From Rhinolophus ferrumequinum (lineage: Eukaryota > Chordata > Mammalia > Chiroptera > Rhinolophidae): a DNA stretch of 64,000 nt. The number at the start of each line of letters is the position of its first letter. Position 1 is the stretch's first letter. Shown in pieces: positions 24,471 to 36,500 of the stretch. Under the pieces are notes generated by a model, which was not told the origin of the DNA, ran no database searches, and saw only the letters and a list, made by a program, of their open reading frames with translations. The stretch spans positions 1,198,501 to 1,262,500 of the forward strand of contig NC_046303.1 of assembly GCF_004115265.2 (NCBI RefSeq), written 5' to 3'. Made by a program: the position numbers and the translations under genes.

Positions 24471-24590
24471 CTAGGTGTGGTCTCCCGGGGTGCCGTGCAC
24501 CCTGAATCTATATAAACAAGTGTACTTCGTGTGTCCCCAGTTGCTGAGGATTTTAAGTTTCACACATAATAAGGATTCAGAAACTTCATG
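24471..24590 (-). CDS. SUN3: SUN3 coding exon 10 (last)
   Basis: The acceptor is TTATTTTCAG. It encodes HEVSESLLCVKLKILS then NWGHTKYTCLYRFRVHGTP and ends GDHT with TAG at 24473-24471. NWGH-x-KYTCLYRFRVHG is the SUN domain C-terminal signature. The stop lies about 290 bases from an old antisense L1. Confidence 0.96.
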   Translation of the reverse strand, partial: HEVSESLLCVKLKILSNWGHTKYTCLYRFRVHGTPGDHT

Positions 24591-27500
24591 CTGAAAATAA
24601 AGAAAAAATAAAATTAATGCCTTATCAAGAAATCCATCTCAAAGAATCCCGAGGAAGGCTGACGTAATGGGAAATTCAAACTCTTTCCTTCCTCCCTTCC
24701 TAACACAAGGGTATCCAAACATCACTCTAGTGGACGAGAAAATGAGCCACCGTAAGTAAAGAGCTCCTAAGAAGACAAGTTCCGGGGAAGGAAGAGCGTA
24801 TGGCAGCCTGGACACCAGGTGCTCTCACTTCCTCTCAGATGCCCCCACAGTGCTCCTACATGGCCGTCCCATGAGGGAGTGAGTGACACGGCCGTACAGT
24901 CACATAGGAAACTCCTCAGGCACATTCAGTTCTAACACATTGTTTTCAGCCTAGATTTTCTCACCATGGGCCAAGTAGTGTCATCAAACACTTGCTTTTA
25001 CATGATATGAGACGCCTTCTGTATTTCTTCATTACTTCCTGTGGCTAATGAGAGACAGTGAAGATATATTTCATGCACCTTAATGACTTTCGGGGGCCTT
25101 GTATGCTAACAGTTGGTGCTTTTTCCCCTTTGAGTTAAGGAGAGAAGTTTTGCCTGTATCGTCTGGTGTTAAGTATTTGTTTTCTCTTCCCCTGACTTCC
25201 TCTCTGCCTCTAACCATCTCATACTGCACCACCGCCCTCATAAGAAAGTTGAGACAGTGACTGTCTAACCTAACAGTGCAAGGGAACCAGACTGGTAAGA
25301 GAAGGACTGAGAAGGTGAATACAGTTTTTAAAAAGTGATAGCAAACGAGGAAGAATTAGGCTTAGAAGCCACTTCGGTATTTGCCTGTCTTTTGCATTAA
25401 AATGCACATAAGCACTGGGAGCTCAGAACTGAAGCTCAGAAAAGCCTCGTTTAGCTTATGCTCCTGTCACGGTTATTCTCACACACCACTTCCGGCACGC
25501 AACCCCAACACACCCCTCCCAGGAGCGGAGCCCGCATCCCCTAGCCAGGGCTCATTACCTGGAGCTCAAAGGTTTGAACCGTGGTTCCTGTTTTGTTATA
25601 TAAAAACTGACCTAGGAAAACCTCTTCTCCTCCACATTGTTTCAAGCTGCCCTATAAAAAAAAGTAACAGACATGTAGATCATCAGGAACGGATGCTCGG
25701 TTAACATAAATGGAGGCAGATGTGTATGCAAGGAGCAACAGTTCTCCAGACGTCTTTGGGGTCCGCCACGGGCGCAGTGCTGGCCCAGGTGCCAGTGCTG
25801 CCCTATATACCCCAAAGGTGTTGAACTTTGCAGTTTGCAAGGCAAGAGGCAGGCTGATCACAGGGCTCACTAGACAGGTAGGAAGAAGGTAGTTAGATAG
25901 ATACATAGACAGATAAATACCTGAAATGTAGATGAAGGGTGCTCGGAGGGTGGCGGGGTGGGTGGGTGGATGGAGATAGATAGATAGATAGAACAAACCT
26001 CAGGCCTACTAACTGTATCTGCAGTCAGAAGACTTTGAATAAACTAAAACAAAAGTCCCTATGTTGACCCAGTGTTTTCCAAAATAAGATAAACTTAATC
26101 CAATTTCCAGACTGATCATACAAATAGCTCTATCCAAAAAGTATTTGCTGACTGAAAGAAAATATTGATATTTGTATGTAGTTTCATTTATTTATTTATT
26201 TATTTTACCTTCCTTCTCTACCTTTCAAAACCAAGGTTTTTGAGAGGAAAATACACTGGTGGGAATTAACTTATTTGTGACTATCTAAAGTTTATCTTTA
26301 GGTTCCTTAAATCATAGTAGCACAACAAAATAAAGAGTTCATTAATTAAATTGTTTTATAATGAACATATTGATATTTAAACTATTTGTAACATAGTTTT
26401 ATTAAAAGAATACATCATGATTAAACAACGCACCCGCGATTACAGATATAAAAAACCCAAGCCTCATGTGGTTCCTTTAGTAGGGTAAGGAGGAGTGCTC
26501 ATTTTATCTCCACCTTCTTTATTACCCTGTTTTAACTTTACTTGGTTCATAAATTTGCTAATATAAGAGAAAAACAATGAGAAGTAGTTTTGATTACTGA
26601 AGGATTCACCCATAATTCCTCGGTAATGAGCAACTGTGTGCACCTGTCTGAGGTGGGGTATGACCTGCTCAGATTCAGCCCAACTCAACTGTCGGGCTCA
26701 GCAGACAACTATCGTGGGTGGCAGCAGGCTTGCACCAAAGGATGGTGGTCATCTTTCTGTTCTGCAGCCCAGAGTCACGGCCTTCAGAGGCATTTGATGA
26801 AACACAGGCAAGCCGCCACGTTTAACTCTGAGCCCTCCCTCAGACAGGATACCAGGAGACTGAAGGCAAGACTAAACCTACAAGGAAGGCATGGGAGCAG
26901 ACACCAGACACAAAGCCTGGACATGGCCAAAGGGCCAGTGGGGTAGTGCCCTGGAGAAAACACAGACTTCCCTGGCTGTGGAAACACGCTGACACGGATG
27001 TACACTGCAAGTCCCAGAAAGCTCCACAGGCGGGACATGGGGCTGTAGGGGCCCCAGCAGACAGGGAGCTGAAGCAGTTAGCCCCCAGCCCCTGACCGGT
27101 AATCATCCCGGCCTGGCCCAGCACTAACTGCCTTCATCCTCCCAGTTCTGGGACAGCTGGGCTCAGGAGACCTGCACATGTCAGAGGTGAGGGCATAGCC
27201 TGTGTGCTGAGGGCATACCATGCTCCTCTTCTCTCAGCAGCCCCAGCATGTGGTCGCCAAGCTGAAACCTGGGCACAGCTTGTAGAATTCCTCCCAGGGT
27301 CAACCTGCCCAATCCCACACTCTGGAGTCTCCAGAAAAAATGGCCCAACTAGACCACTGCCTGTGAAGACCTCGGTCCACCCACCCCACCAGGTGTGCAA
27401 AGCTTTCACTGGCTTTTTACTGTTTAGCTCTTAAACATGACACACAAACATCACCAGACATGTGAGAAAAGCACATAACGAGAAGGGCAGAGACCCCGTC

Positions 27501-30500
27501 AACAGGGGAGGGAGCAGAAAAAAACGAAACAAAACTATAATATCTCTGGAGACTTAAGAGAAAACATTGCATCCACAGAAGAAGAAATTTAGACTTTAAA
27601 AGACTATTGGGCCGGCCCGGTGGCTCAGGTGGTTGTAGCTCCGTGCTCCTAACTCCAAAGACTGCTGGTTCGATTCCCACATGGGCCAGTGGGTTCTCAA
27701 CCACTAGGCTGCCGGTTCGATTCCTTGACTTCCCCAAGGGATGGTGGGCAGCGCCCGCTGCAACTAACAACGGCAACTGGACCTGGAGCTGAACGTCACC
27801 CTCCACAACTAAGATTGAAAGGACAATAACTTGACTTGGGAAAAGTCCTGGAAGTACACACTGTAACCCCAATAAAGTCCTGTTCCCCTTCCCCAATAAA
27901 ATATTTAAAAAAAAAGACTATTTATAGGAAAAAGTCTTAGAAGAATCGTGACAGCAGAAATGAAAAATCCAACATAGAAGTTAAAAGAAATTCATAATAT
28001 CTTTCAGAAGATAGGACAGAAAAGGAAAATAAGAGAGGAGATTTTTTAAATAACAGATTAAACAATCAGTAATCAGTTGAACCTTTGGGGTGTGGAAATG
28101 AAACCCCTGAGAGCAGCTGTACATAACTGGCAACAAGTCAGATTGGAGCAAACGGGCAGACAATCCAGAGGCTGTCCCAAAAGAAACATGAAAAAAGAAG
28201 TTTATAAGTTATCTGACATAAGTGGGAAGATGTTTACACTTCTGAAGAAGACATTAGGAGGAGGCCATTACTATCCTCAGGAACATCTAAAATTGTACAC
28301 GAAGCAAATACCATTGGAGTACACTGTAGGGCTCAACTGAGGGCAGACTATTCCCCACAGTCACAGTGAACACAGAAATGCCGATTGAAACCAACAGTAA
28401 GATATACCATCTAGCCATGCCCCAAACATGAAACCCATTTTCCATGTGATCTAGCCCTTCTATTCCTGAGTGTAGACCCAGAGAAATGAAAATCAATGTC
28501 CACACAGAAACTTGTGCACAAATGTTCACAGCAGTGTTGTTCACAACGGCCAAAAACGTGGAAAAAACTCAAAGGTCCATCAACTGATGTACGGATAAAT
28601 AAAATGTGGTCCATCCATACAATGGACTATTAGTCAGCAATTTTCAAAGAGAACATACTTATGTTCTAACATAGATGAACCTTGAAAACATTATGCTAAG
28701 TGAAGAAGCCCTTCACAAAAGGCCATGTGTGATTCCATTTATATGAAGTGTCCAGAATAGGCCCATGTGGAGAGACCAAGTAGTCAGTGGCTGCCTGAGG
28801 CCGGGGGCGTGAGCTGGACGGTGGGCAGCGGCAGCTAAGAGGGATAAAAATGTCCTAAAACCGACTATGGGATGAATACACAGCTCTGCGAATATACTAA
28901 AAGCCACTTACGTATCCATGTAAATGGATGAATTGCATGGTGTCTGAATTATATCGCAATAAAAAAGTAAAACACAACATATTGGTAAGATGAGAGCGCC
29001 ACGGAAGGGAACTAATCTTCATTTTCCACCCGAGAATGTCAGTAGATGATAACCAAAACTGAAAAGTTAAGAATTAGGAAAAGCAAATATGCAGGGAAGA
29101 ACCCAAATAAATAGCCAAAACTTTTGCAAGTGGAAGCTTCCGGGGAGAAAAAATTGGGGGGGTGGGAGTAGTAGGACAAGGAAAAACCGTGTTTCATTCT
29201 AAACGTATGGACATGTTTAGAGTTTTTAATTGTACATGTCTGACTTCGATTAAAAAAAGTAAAGTTAAGTAGTAGAAATCATCAGGTTCAACCCTGTCAA
29301 TTTGTAGATGACAAAGCAGAGTCCAAGGGATAAGTGACCTCACTGTGGTATAGATGGATAGTTGCACAGTTCAGATTAGACCCCCGCTCCTAATCCCTAG
29401 CCAACCACTTTGTATCGTAACCCACTCCGAGCAAAGACTGATACAGCTTCTCACATAGACAGAGAAGTCCTTGGGTGCACTGGAGATGTTTCCTGAGGGC
29501 GACACCTTCTCTGAGATGTGCTCCATGGTAACTGCAGTTGGTATGATCTTCCTGGCAAGCTTGATTAGGGCATGCCCCTGGGAACCTGGAAAGGCCCAGC
29601 ACTTCCCAGGGTGAACATCCGGCTACAAAGAAAACACAAGAGTTAATCTCTTACCTGGTTGTATAAATCCACCCCTACGGACCACAGAGCTCCCTTCTGC
29701 ATATCAAACAGGAAAACTTCCAGACACCCAGAGGGTTGATTGTTCTTCCGGTGCCCATTATGCTTCTATTTATTTGAGCCCTTTATTATATGAGTATCTT
29801 TCATTGCTCTGACTGGACTAGGAGCTGCTAGATGACAGCTGGTTGGTATGGGTGGTGATGGCATGCTGGTGGTACTGATGGTGAAGAAGTTAGTGATGGT
29901 GGTGATCATTGTAGTGATGATGATGGAGGTGAGGATGGTGGTGGTAATGTTGGTGATGGCACAGGTGGTGGTGGTGGTGGTGGTGATGGTGGTGGTGATG
30001 GTGTGCAGATGGTAATGGTAGTGGAGGTGGTGGTGGAGGCGATGTTAATGGTGGTAATAGTGGTGATGGTGGTGATGGTGTGGAGGTGGTGGTAAGCGTG
30101 GCAATGGTGATAGTGATGGTAAGGAAGAAAAATGGCGTACCATTTTCTAGATCTAGACTGTACTCTGGAGTGAGATCCATAGGTTGCCTCGGAAGGTATT
30201 TCTAAATTAGAAACTAACTTCAGGTGTGTTGATTACGGTTAAGAAGAGCTCTACTGTCTGTTGGTGTCTATTGTCTTCTGGGTTGAAGTGAAATGTTAGT
30301 GGAAATTTTATTTGGAAGTTTCTCCTGTTATACTTGGACTTTACAAGAATGTGCTGGCCTGAGTAGCATGTAGCTCAGGACAGGCACGGAGGGGGCGTGC
30401 ACCTTCCGTAGATGCGTGTGCACTGACTGAATTTGTCAATGGAAAAGGTAGGCCACAGAATCCACTTAGAGATGTAGAAGTGAATGTCCTACTTGAGAAG

Positions 30501-33500
30501 TAAATAATCTAGTTTACTGGTTTTAAAATAATAATTTAATAATTACTCATAGTTTACAGACCGTAAAGTAAGAAAGAATTCATGTAGTTTGATGACTATA
30601 AGAATACAAAGAGAGTTTCGGAATCTGCGATAAGTTCAGAGTTGCCTCCATTTTAGACATTAATATTTTCATGATAAATAATAATAAGAAAATAGTAAAA
30701 TATAAACAGTTTACTCTTAATGTAACTTTTACCTGAAGGATAATATCTGGAGGCATTTCATAATTTGAGAACCCAATCCCATGCCAGTGCAGTTTGGCTT
30801 TATCATTTTTATAACTTTCCGAGGTCCCAGCTTCAATGATGGAGGCTCCTAAAATTATAACATAGTTTTTAAAATAAAAAAATTACACAACTCAAAACAT
30901 CTCATTTAGAGTTTAATTATGTTGGAAAACTATTACTGGACGAATTATGAATAAGGTAAAATTCATACTCAGGAATTGGTAGGAAAAGTCTGACTTCCTG
31001 TTTCATTACCACCAAAATATCGTCACTCTGAGAAAGTTTGCTCTGTGTAGTTTCACATTTCTGAAACTTGTTTTATGATAAAATATTGAATTCTGAAGCA
31101 ATTGATTTGGAGATGGAAATATCACATGGATCGTGTTTATTACCCAAGGAGACATATAAACCACATATTTTAACAGCTCATAGAGTAGACAAGTCTTTAT
31201 GTCAGCCCAGTTCACTCAAAAATAAAAAAGCATAAAAACCAATAAGGACATAAATGTACTAACAAATTATATTCATGATAGCAATTCTGGAGATATATTA
31301 AGCTTTAATTTTAGTCAAAGATATATAAAATATAGTCATCAAATATTAATCCCATCAGGTTACTTCATAAGAAGCAAAATGTATTTTTACAAAAGACATT
31401 CTTTTTACAAAAGACATTCAAATTTCTTTTTACAAAAGAAAATGCAAATCATTTCCTCAGATTTCATCTAGATATCACAACATTTAAAATGCGTGTGCCT
31501 GACTGAGTACCTGATTACCAGTGCTTTTTCTAAGATGGCACAGGTTGAAATTGAATTTGTACCTAGGGTTGCCAGATTTAGCAAGTAAAAATCCAAGACT
31601 CCCAGTTAAATTTGAATTTCAGATAAACAGTAACTTTTTGGTACTACAGTAGTACGTCCCATATAATATTTGGAATATATTTATGCTAAAAAATTATTTG
31701 CTGTTTGCCTGAAATTCAAATTTAGCTGGGCCTCCTTTATTTTCTCTGGCCACCTGTGTGTGCCTGGTTTTGAGTGCTGATACTCTCTGCTCAGTCACAC
31801 TGACAATATTCCTACTCCACTGACTGGTCACACAGTAAGTGCTTTCACATGCTAGTGTGACGACTGATGCCCCCACCCCCTTACTCTGTTCAAGAACACA
31901 TTTAAATTGTGGTATGTGGGTTTTTTAAAATAATTCATATTTCTTCACTTTTTTAATTCATTTCCTTCTAATCAGCTTTATTGAGATATAATTCACACAC
32001 TACACGATCCACCCATTTAAAGTGTACTATCCAGTGGTTTTTTAGTCTAGAGTTGTGCAACCATGAGTACAATTACTATTAGAACATTTTCAATCAGCCC
32101 CCCAAATCCCATAGTACTTAGTAGTTACCCCCACCTCCTCCCCAGCCTGAGGCAGTCACTACTGTACTTTCTGTAGCTACAGGTGTGCCTATTCTGGACC
32201 CCCCAGCCCCCCACCCCCGTCCCTTTGTGTCTGTGTAGCCTCTGCAGTATGGCTCTGTCATGGGGCACAGTGAGCGCCTCTGAGATCCCTGGGTGTCGCA
32301 GTGAGTCCCCATAGTCCATTCCTTCGCGGGGCTGAGGAGCGTCCCGCTGGACGGGCACATCGCAACTAGTTCCTCAGTCATCTGTTGACAGACATTTTGG
32401 CTATTTCCGGTTTGGGTGCCGATGAATCAAGTTCCTATGCACGTCCTCGTACAGGTTTTGTTGTGAACGTTAAGTTTAAATTTCTCTTAGGTAAATACGT
32501 AGAGGTGGGATTGCTGGTCTTGTGTTATATTTCACTTAACAAGAAATTGTCACAGTGGTTTTCAAAATGGCTGTGTCGTGTTCCGTTCTCACCAGGATCA
32601 TGAGAGTTCCAGCTACTTCTCATTGTTGCCTGCACTTCCTGTGGTCAGGTTTCGTTTGTTTGCTGTTCTTATAGGTGGTTATTGGTGGTTTAATAGGGAT
32701 CATTGTGGTTTTAATTTACATTTCACTAATGAATAATAATGTTGAGCATTTTTATCTGGTTTGTTGATATTCATATATCTTCTCTGATAAAGTTACTTTC
32801 AAATCTTTTGCCTGCGTTTTACTTAGTTGGCTGTTTTCTTATTATTAAATTTTTAGACTGTTTATAAATTATGGATAAAAGTCCTTTGTCAAATATGTGG
32901 TTTGCAAATATTCTCTGCTGGCCTGTTCTTGTCTTTCTATTAACTACTTTTTGCAGAACAGAAGTTTGTAATTTTGATAAAGTCCGAATTATGCATTCTT
33001 TTCCTTTTATGGATTACGTCTTTACTGTCTTATCTAAGAAATTTTTTCCCAACCCAAAAATCACAGAGGTTTTCTCTTAAACTTTCCATTTCGGTCTATC
33101 ACCGTTTTGAGTTCATTTCTGTAAGGGGGACTTAGGAGTCAGGGTTCATGTTTGCGTAGGATGCCTAACTCCGCCATCACCACTGGCTTTCTTTCCTTTG
33201 TCAAAAATCACTTCACTGCAGACAGGTGGGACTATGTTTGGACATTCTATTCTGTTGCATTGGTGCCTCTTGATTCCTACAGTTCAAAATAAGCCTTCAA
33301 ATCAGGTAGCGTGAGTCCTCCAACTTTGAAAAGTCCTTCTTTTCAAACCTGTTTGGGCTCTTCTAGTTCCTCTACCATTCCATGTACATTTCAGAAACAG
33401 CCTATACTTTCTACTAGCGGTCCTGCTGGGATTGTGATTGGGATCACCTGCAATCAATAGCCTCCTGGGGAGAATTAGCATCTTAACAACACTCCCACTT

Positions 33501-36500
33501 CTAATCCATGAGCCTGTTGTATCTGTCCACTTATTTCTGAATTTTATTTCTTTCATTAGAATATTTTTAGGTTGAAGCACACAGATCCTATGCATATCTT
33601 ATTAGATTTATGCCTGAGTATTTTATTTTTTACTGCTGTTATGAATATTACTGTTTTTAAATTTTCTTTTCCCAATTTTTTATTAGTAGTATCTAAAAAA
33701 TCATATATATACAATCGAACTTATTAACCTCACTAATTAGTTCTAGTAGATTTTTTTGGTGATTTTCTATATATGTCATCATATTGTCTGTGAAAAGAAA
33801 GATTTTTATTTCTTCCTTTCCAATTTTCTTCTCCTCCCCCCCCCCCCGCCCCCATTCTTCTCTTAGCGGTCGGGACTTCTGTTACAATGTTGGATAGGAA
33901 CGTGGGAACTGACATACCTGTTTCAGATCCCAGGGGCTTTGGCCCAGAATATAATTTGTCTTTATGAACGTTCCCTAAACACATACGAAGACGGTGTATC
34001 CGGAGGTCGTTTGGTGCAATATTCTGTAAATGTCAGTTATTTCAAGCTTTTGATAGAGTTGTTTACATCTGTATTTTGACTGATATGCTGTCTTTTTTTT
34101 TTATTGCTTATCATCAGTCATTTTAGCACAAAATATAAAGGGCTGTAATGTCTGTGATGCTAACCTAACCTCTGCATCACTCACTTGGATGGGCTGTGCC
34201 GCCTTTCCCCAGGCCCCGGGTGTGGGGTGCCACCTTTCCCCAGGCCCCGGGTGTGGGGTGCCACCTTTCCCCAGGCACCCGGGTGTGGGGTGCCTCCTTT
34301 CCCCAGGCCCCAGGTGTGGAGTGCCGCCTTTCCCCAGGCACCCGGGTGTGGGGTGCCTCCTTTCCCCAGGCCCCAGGTGTGGAGTGCCGCCTTTCCCCAG
34401 GCCCCCCGGGTGTGGGGTGCCGCCTTTCCCCAGGCCCCAGGTGTGGGGTGCCGCCTTTCCCCAGGCCCCAGGTGTGGAGTGCCGCCTTTCCCCAGGCCCC
34501 CGGGTGTGGGTGCCGCCTTTCCCCAGGCCCCAGGTGTGGGGTGCCGCCTTTCCCCAGGCCCCAGGTGTGGGGTGCCGCCTTTCCCCAGGCCCCCCGGGTG
34601 TGGGGTGCCGCCTTTCCCCAGGCCCCAGGTGTGGGGTGCCGCCTTTCCCCAGGCCCCCGGGTGTGGGGTGCCGCCTTTCCCCAGGCCCCAGGTGTGGGGT
34701 GCCGCCTTTCCCCAGGCACCCGGGTGTGGGGTGCCTCCTTTCCCCAGGCCCCAGGTGTGGGGTGCCGCCTTTCCCCAGGCCCCCGGGTGTGGGTGCCGCC
34801 TTTCCCCAAGCCCCTTTCCATGCCATGAGATTGCAGTTTCACTCCCTCTGAGATTTGCACCAGCTCAGAGCAATCCGCTACAATCGGCTCTAGTGTCGTC
34901 TTCATTGTCTAGATTTGTTCACTTCACTTCTTAAATTGCCAGATCAACATGTTTTCCTCATGAAGAAATGCGGAGACCAGAGACGCTGTTGAAGCATGAG
35001 CTGCTTACACCGGACTGGCACTCCTTCACTCACCTGCTGACTTAAGGGCGTAATCAGCCATCTGGATTTGGTCTTCTCTCAGCTTTTTAAGCACATAATT
35101 TACCAAGTTTGCCATTTCCTGTACAAAGTAAAAAATAGTTTTCCATTAGCAATCCCTGTCCACTGCTGGAGTTTTGACATTTCACACTATTGTCCCCTAA
35201 TCTGCAAAATAGTAATGGTGACCATTCACCAGCCACACGCAGAGCCCGGCACTGCGCACAGGTTTCTAGTGTCACCCTCACAGCTCAGTGTGACCAGTGC
35301 TTCTCAGGCAGCTGAGGGAGCGAGGCTGTGTCCCCTAACTCCTCCAAGGTCACAGAGCAAGGTCAGACCCAAGGCCCCTTCGGAAGCCCTAATGACCACC
35401 TGTCGGCTCTCAGCGAGACAGACAGTTGAGGCTGCATGTGTGACATGCTGAGTCCTCTCTTTCATTTGTTTCTCTGCTTGCTTAGACACTCGCACATTCT
35501 GTAGACATTTGGGGAGAAAGGCAGTGACGTGAAGTACAGATTGCTTGTCTTAGAAATCATTCATTCATTTGACGTAATGTTGGATTCTGAAGGACGTGTG
35601 ATTGTAGAGAAGGGAGCGTCCTGAAGGAGCAGGCAGTTCTAAATGACAGCATCCCCCAGTGACAGAACAGTGTCCCAGGCAGTAGGTGGCCTGGGTCAGG
35701 TTTCTGGGCCTTGGGCCAGAAGAAGAAAATAAGCAAAACCAAGTTCATTGCTCTCCATTGTAATGTTGCCTAATCTGGAGCAAATTAGGTCAAATACACT
35801 AGTTTTAGGTCCGTGGATTAAGAATAGTTTGCTATTTAAAGCATTTGTGTATGGACATTCAGAGGCTGCGATTTCTGAATGACATTTTGTTTGTTTGTTT
35901 ATTGGAAAATAAAAAAGAATTAGTTCTTTATTTTGGTGGGAATTGAGATTTCAATGCAAAGTCTTCTCTGTGACAAAGCCATGATGAAAAAGTGGCTCCC
36001 GGGGCAAGCTTTGGAGAAAGGAAGCAAAGTCAGGGAGGAATTGTAGAGAGGAGGACACAGCCACACATCTGTCAGCCGTTGATTTCTCAGAGGCCTGCTG
36101 GGAGGTGGCACCAGAAGGAGACCCTAGCCATGCCCGTCCCCCAACCCCACTGCACCTCGTCAGTGATGTCCGTGGTGTTCTGGGCCTCGCTGGAGTCTCC
36201 ATCCGCGTTCCAGCTGTGATTGTGCAGGCCATCCTGTGTCTCTCTAAGTAATGCCTTCAGAACGTTGATTTGTTCAATTAAAAATAGAATTTCACGAAAG
36301 TTGTTTTCCAAAGCCTGGCTTTCTTTCCTGTAAACGGAGACCCCCCCCCACGTGAGAGGAGGAAGAGGTGGATTTCCGGCATCGCTGGTGCTGGCTCCGG
36401 CAGCAAAATGGAGAGGAGCTTTGTGTTGTAGCGAAAGTCTCACATGAGGGCATCTGGGGCGGCTGTGTGTGCCCTGAACACTGCATTCAGCACACGTGAG

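Noticed and set aside
27609-27792. tRNA gene suggested by A and B box matches
   Set aside because: The boxes belong to a tRNA-derived SINE; there is no cloverleaf with an intact anticodon arm, and a duplication and A-rich tail flank the element.
29890-30180. Poly-histidine frame on the minus strand
   Set aside because: A by-product of the GGT/GAT array with no flanking coding sequence.
34101-34934. Open frames of 210-250 codons on both strands
   Set aside because: They are all translations of the 31-bp minisatellite, whose unit is not a multiple of three, so similar repetitive peptides occur in several frames.
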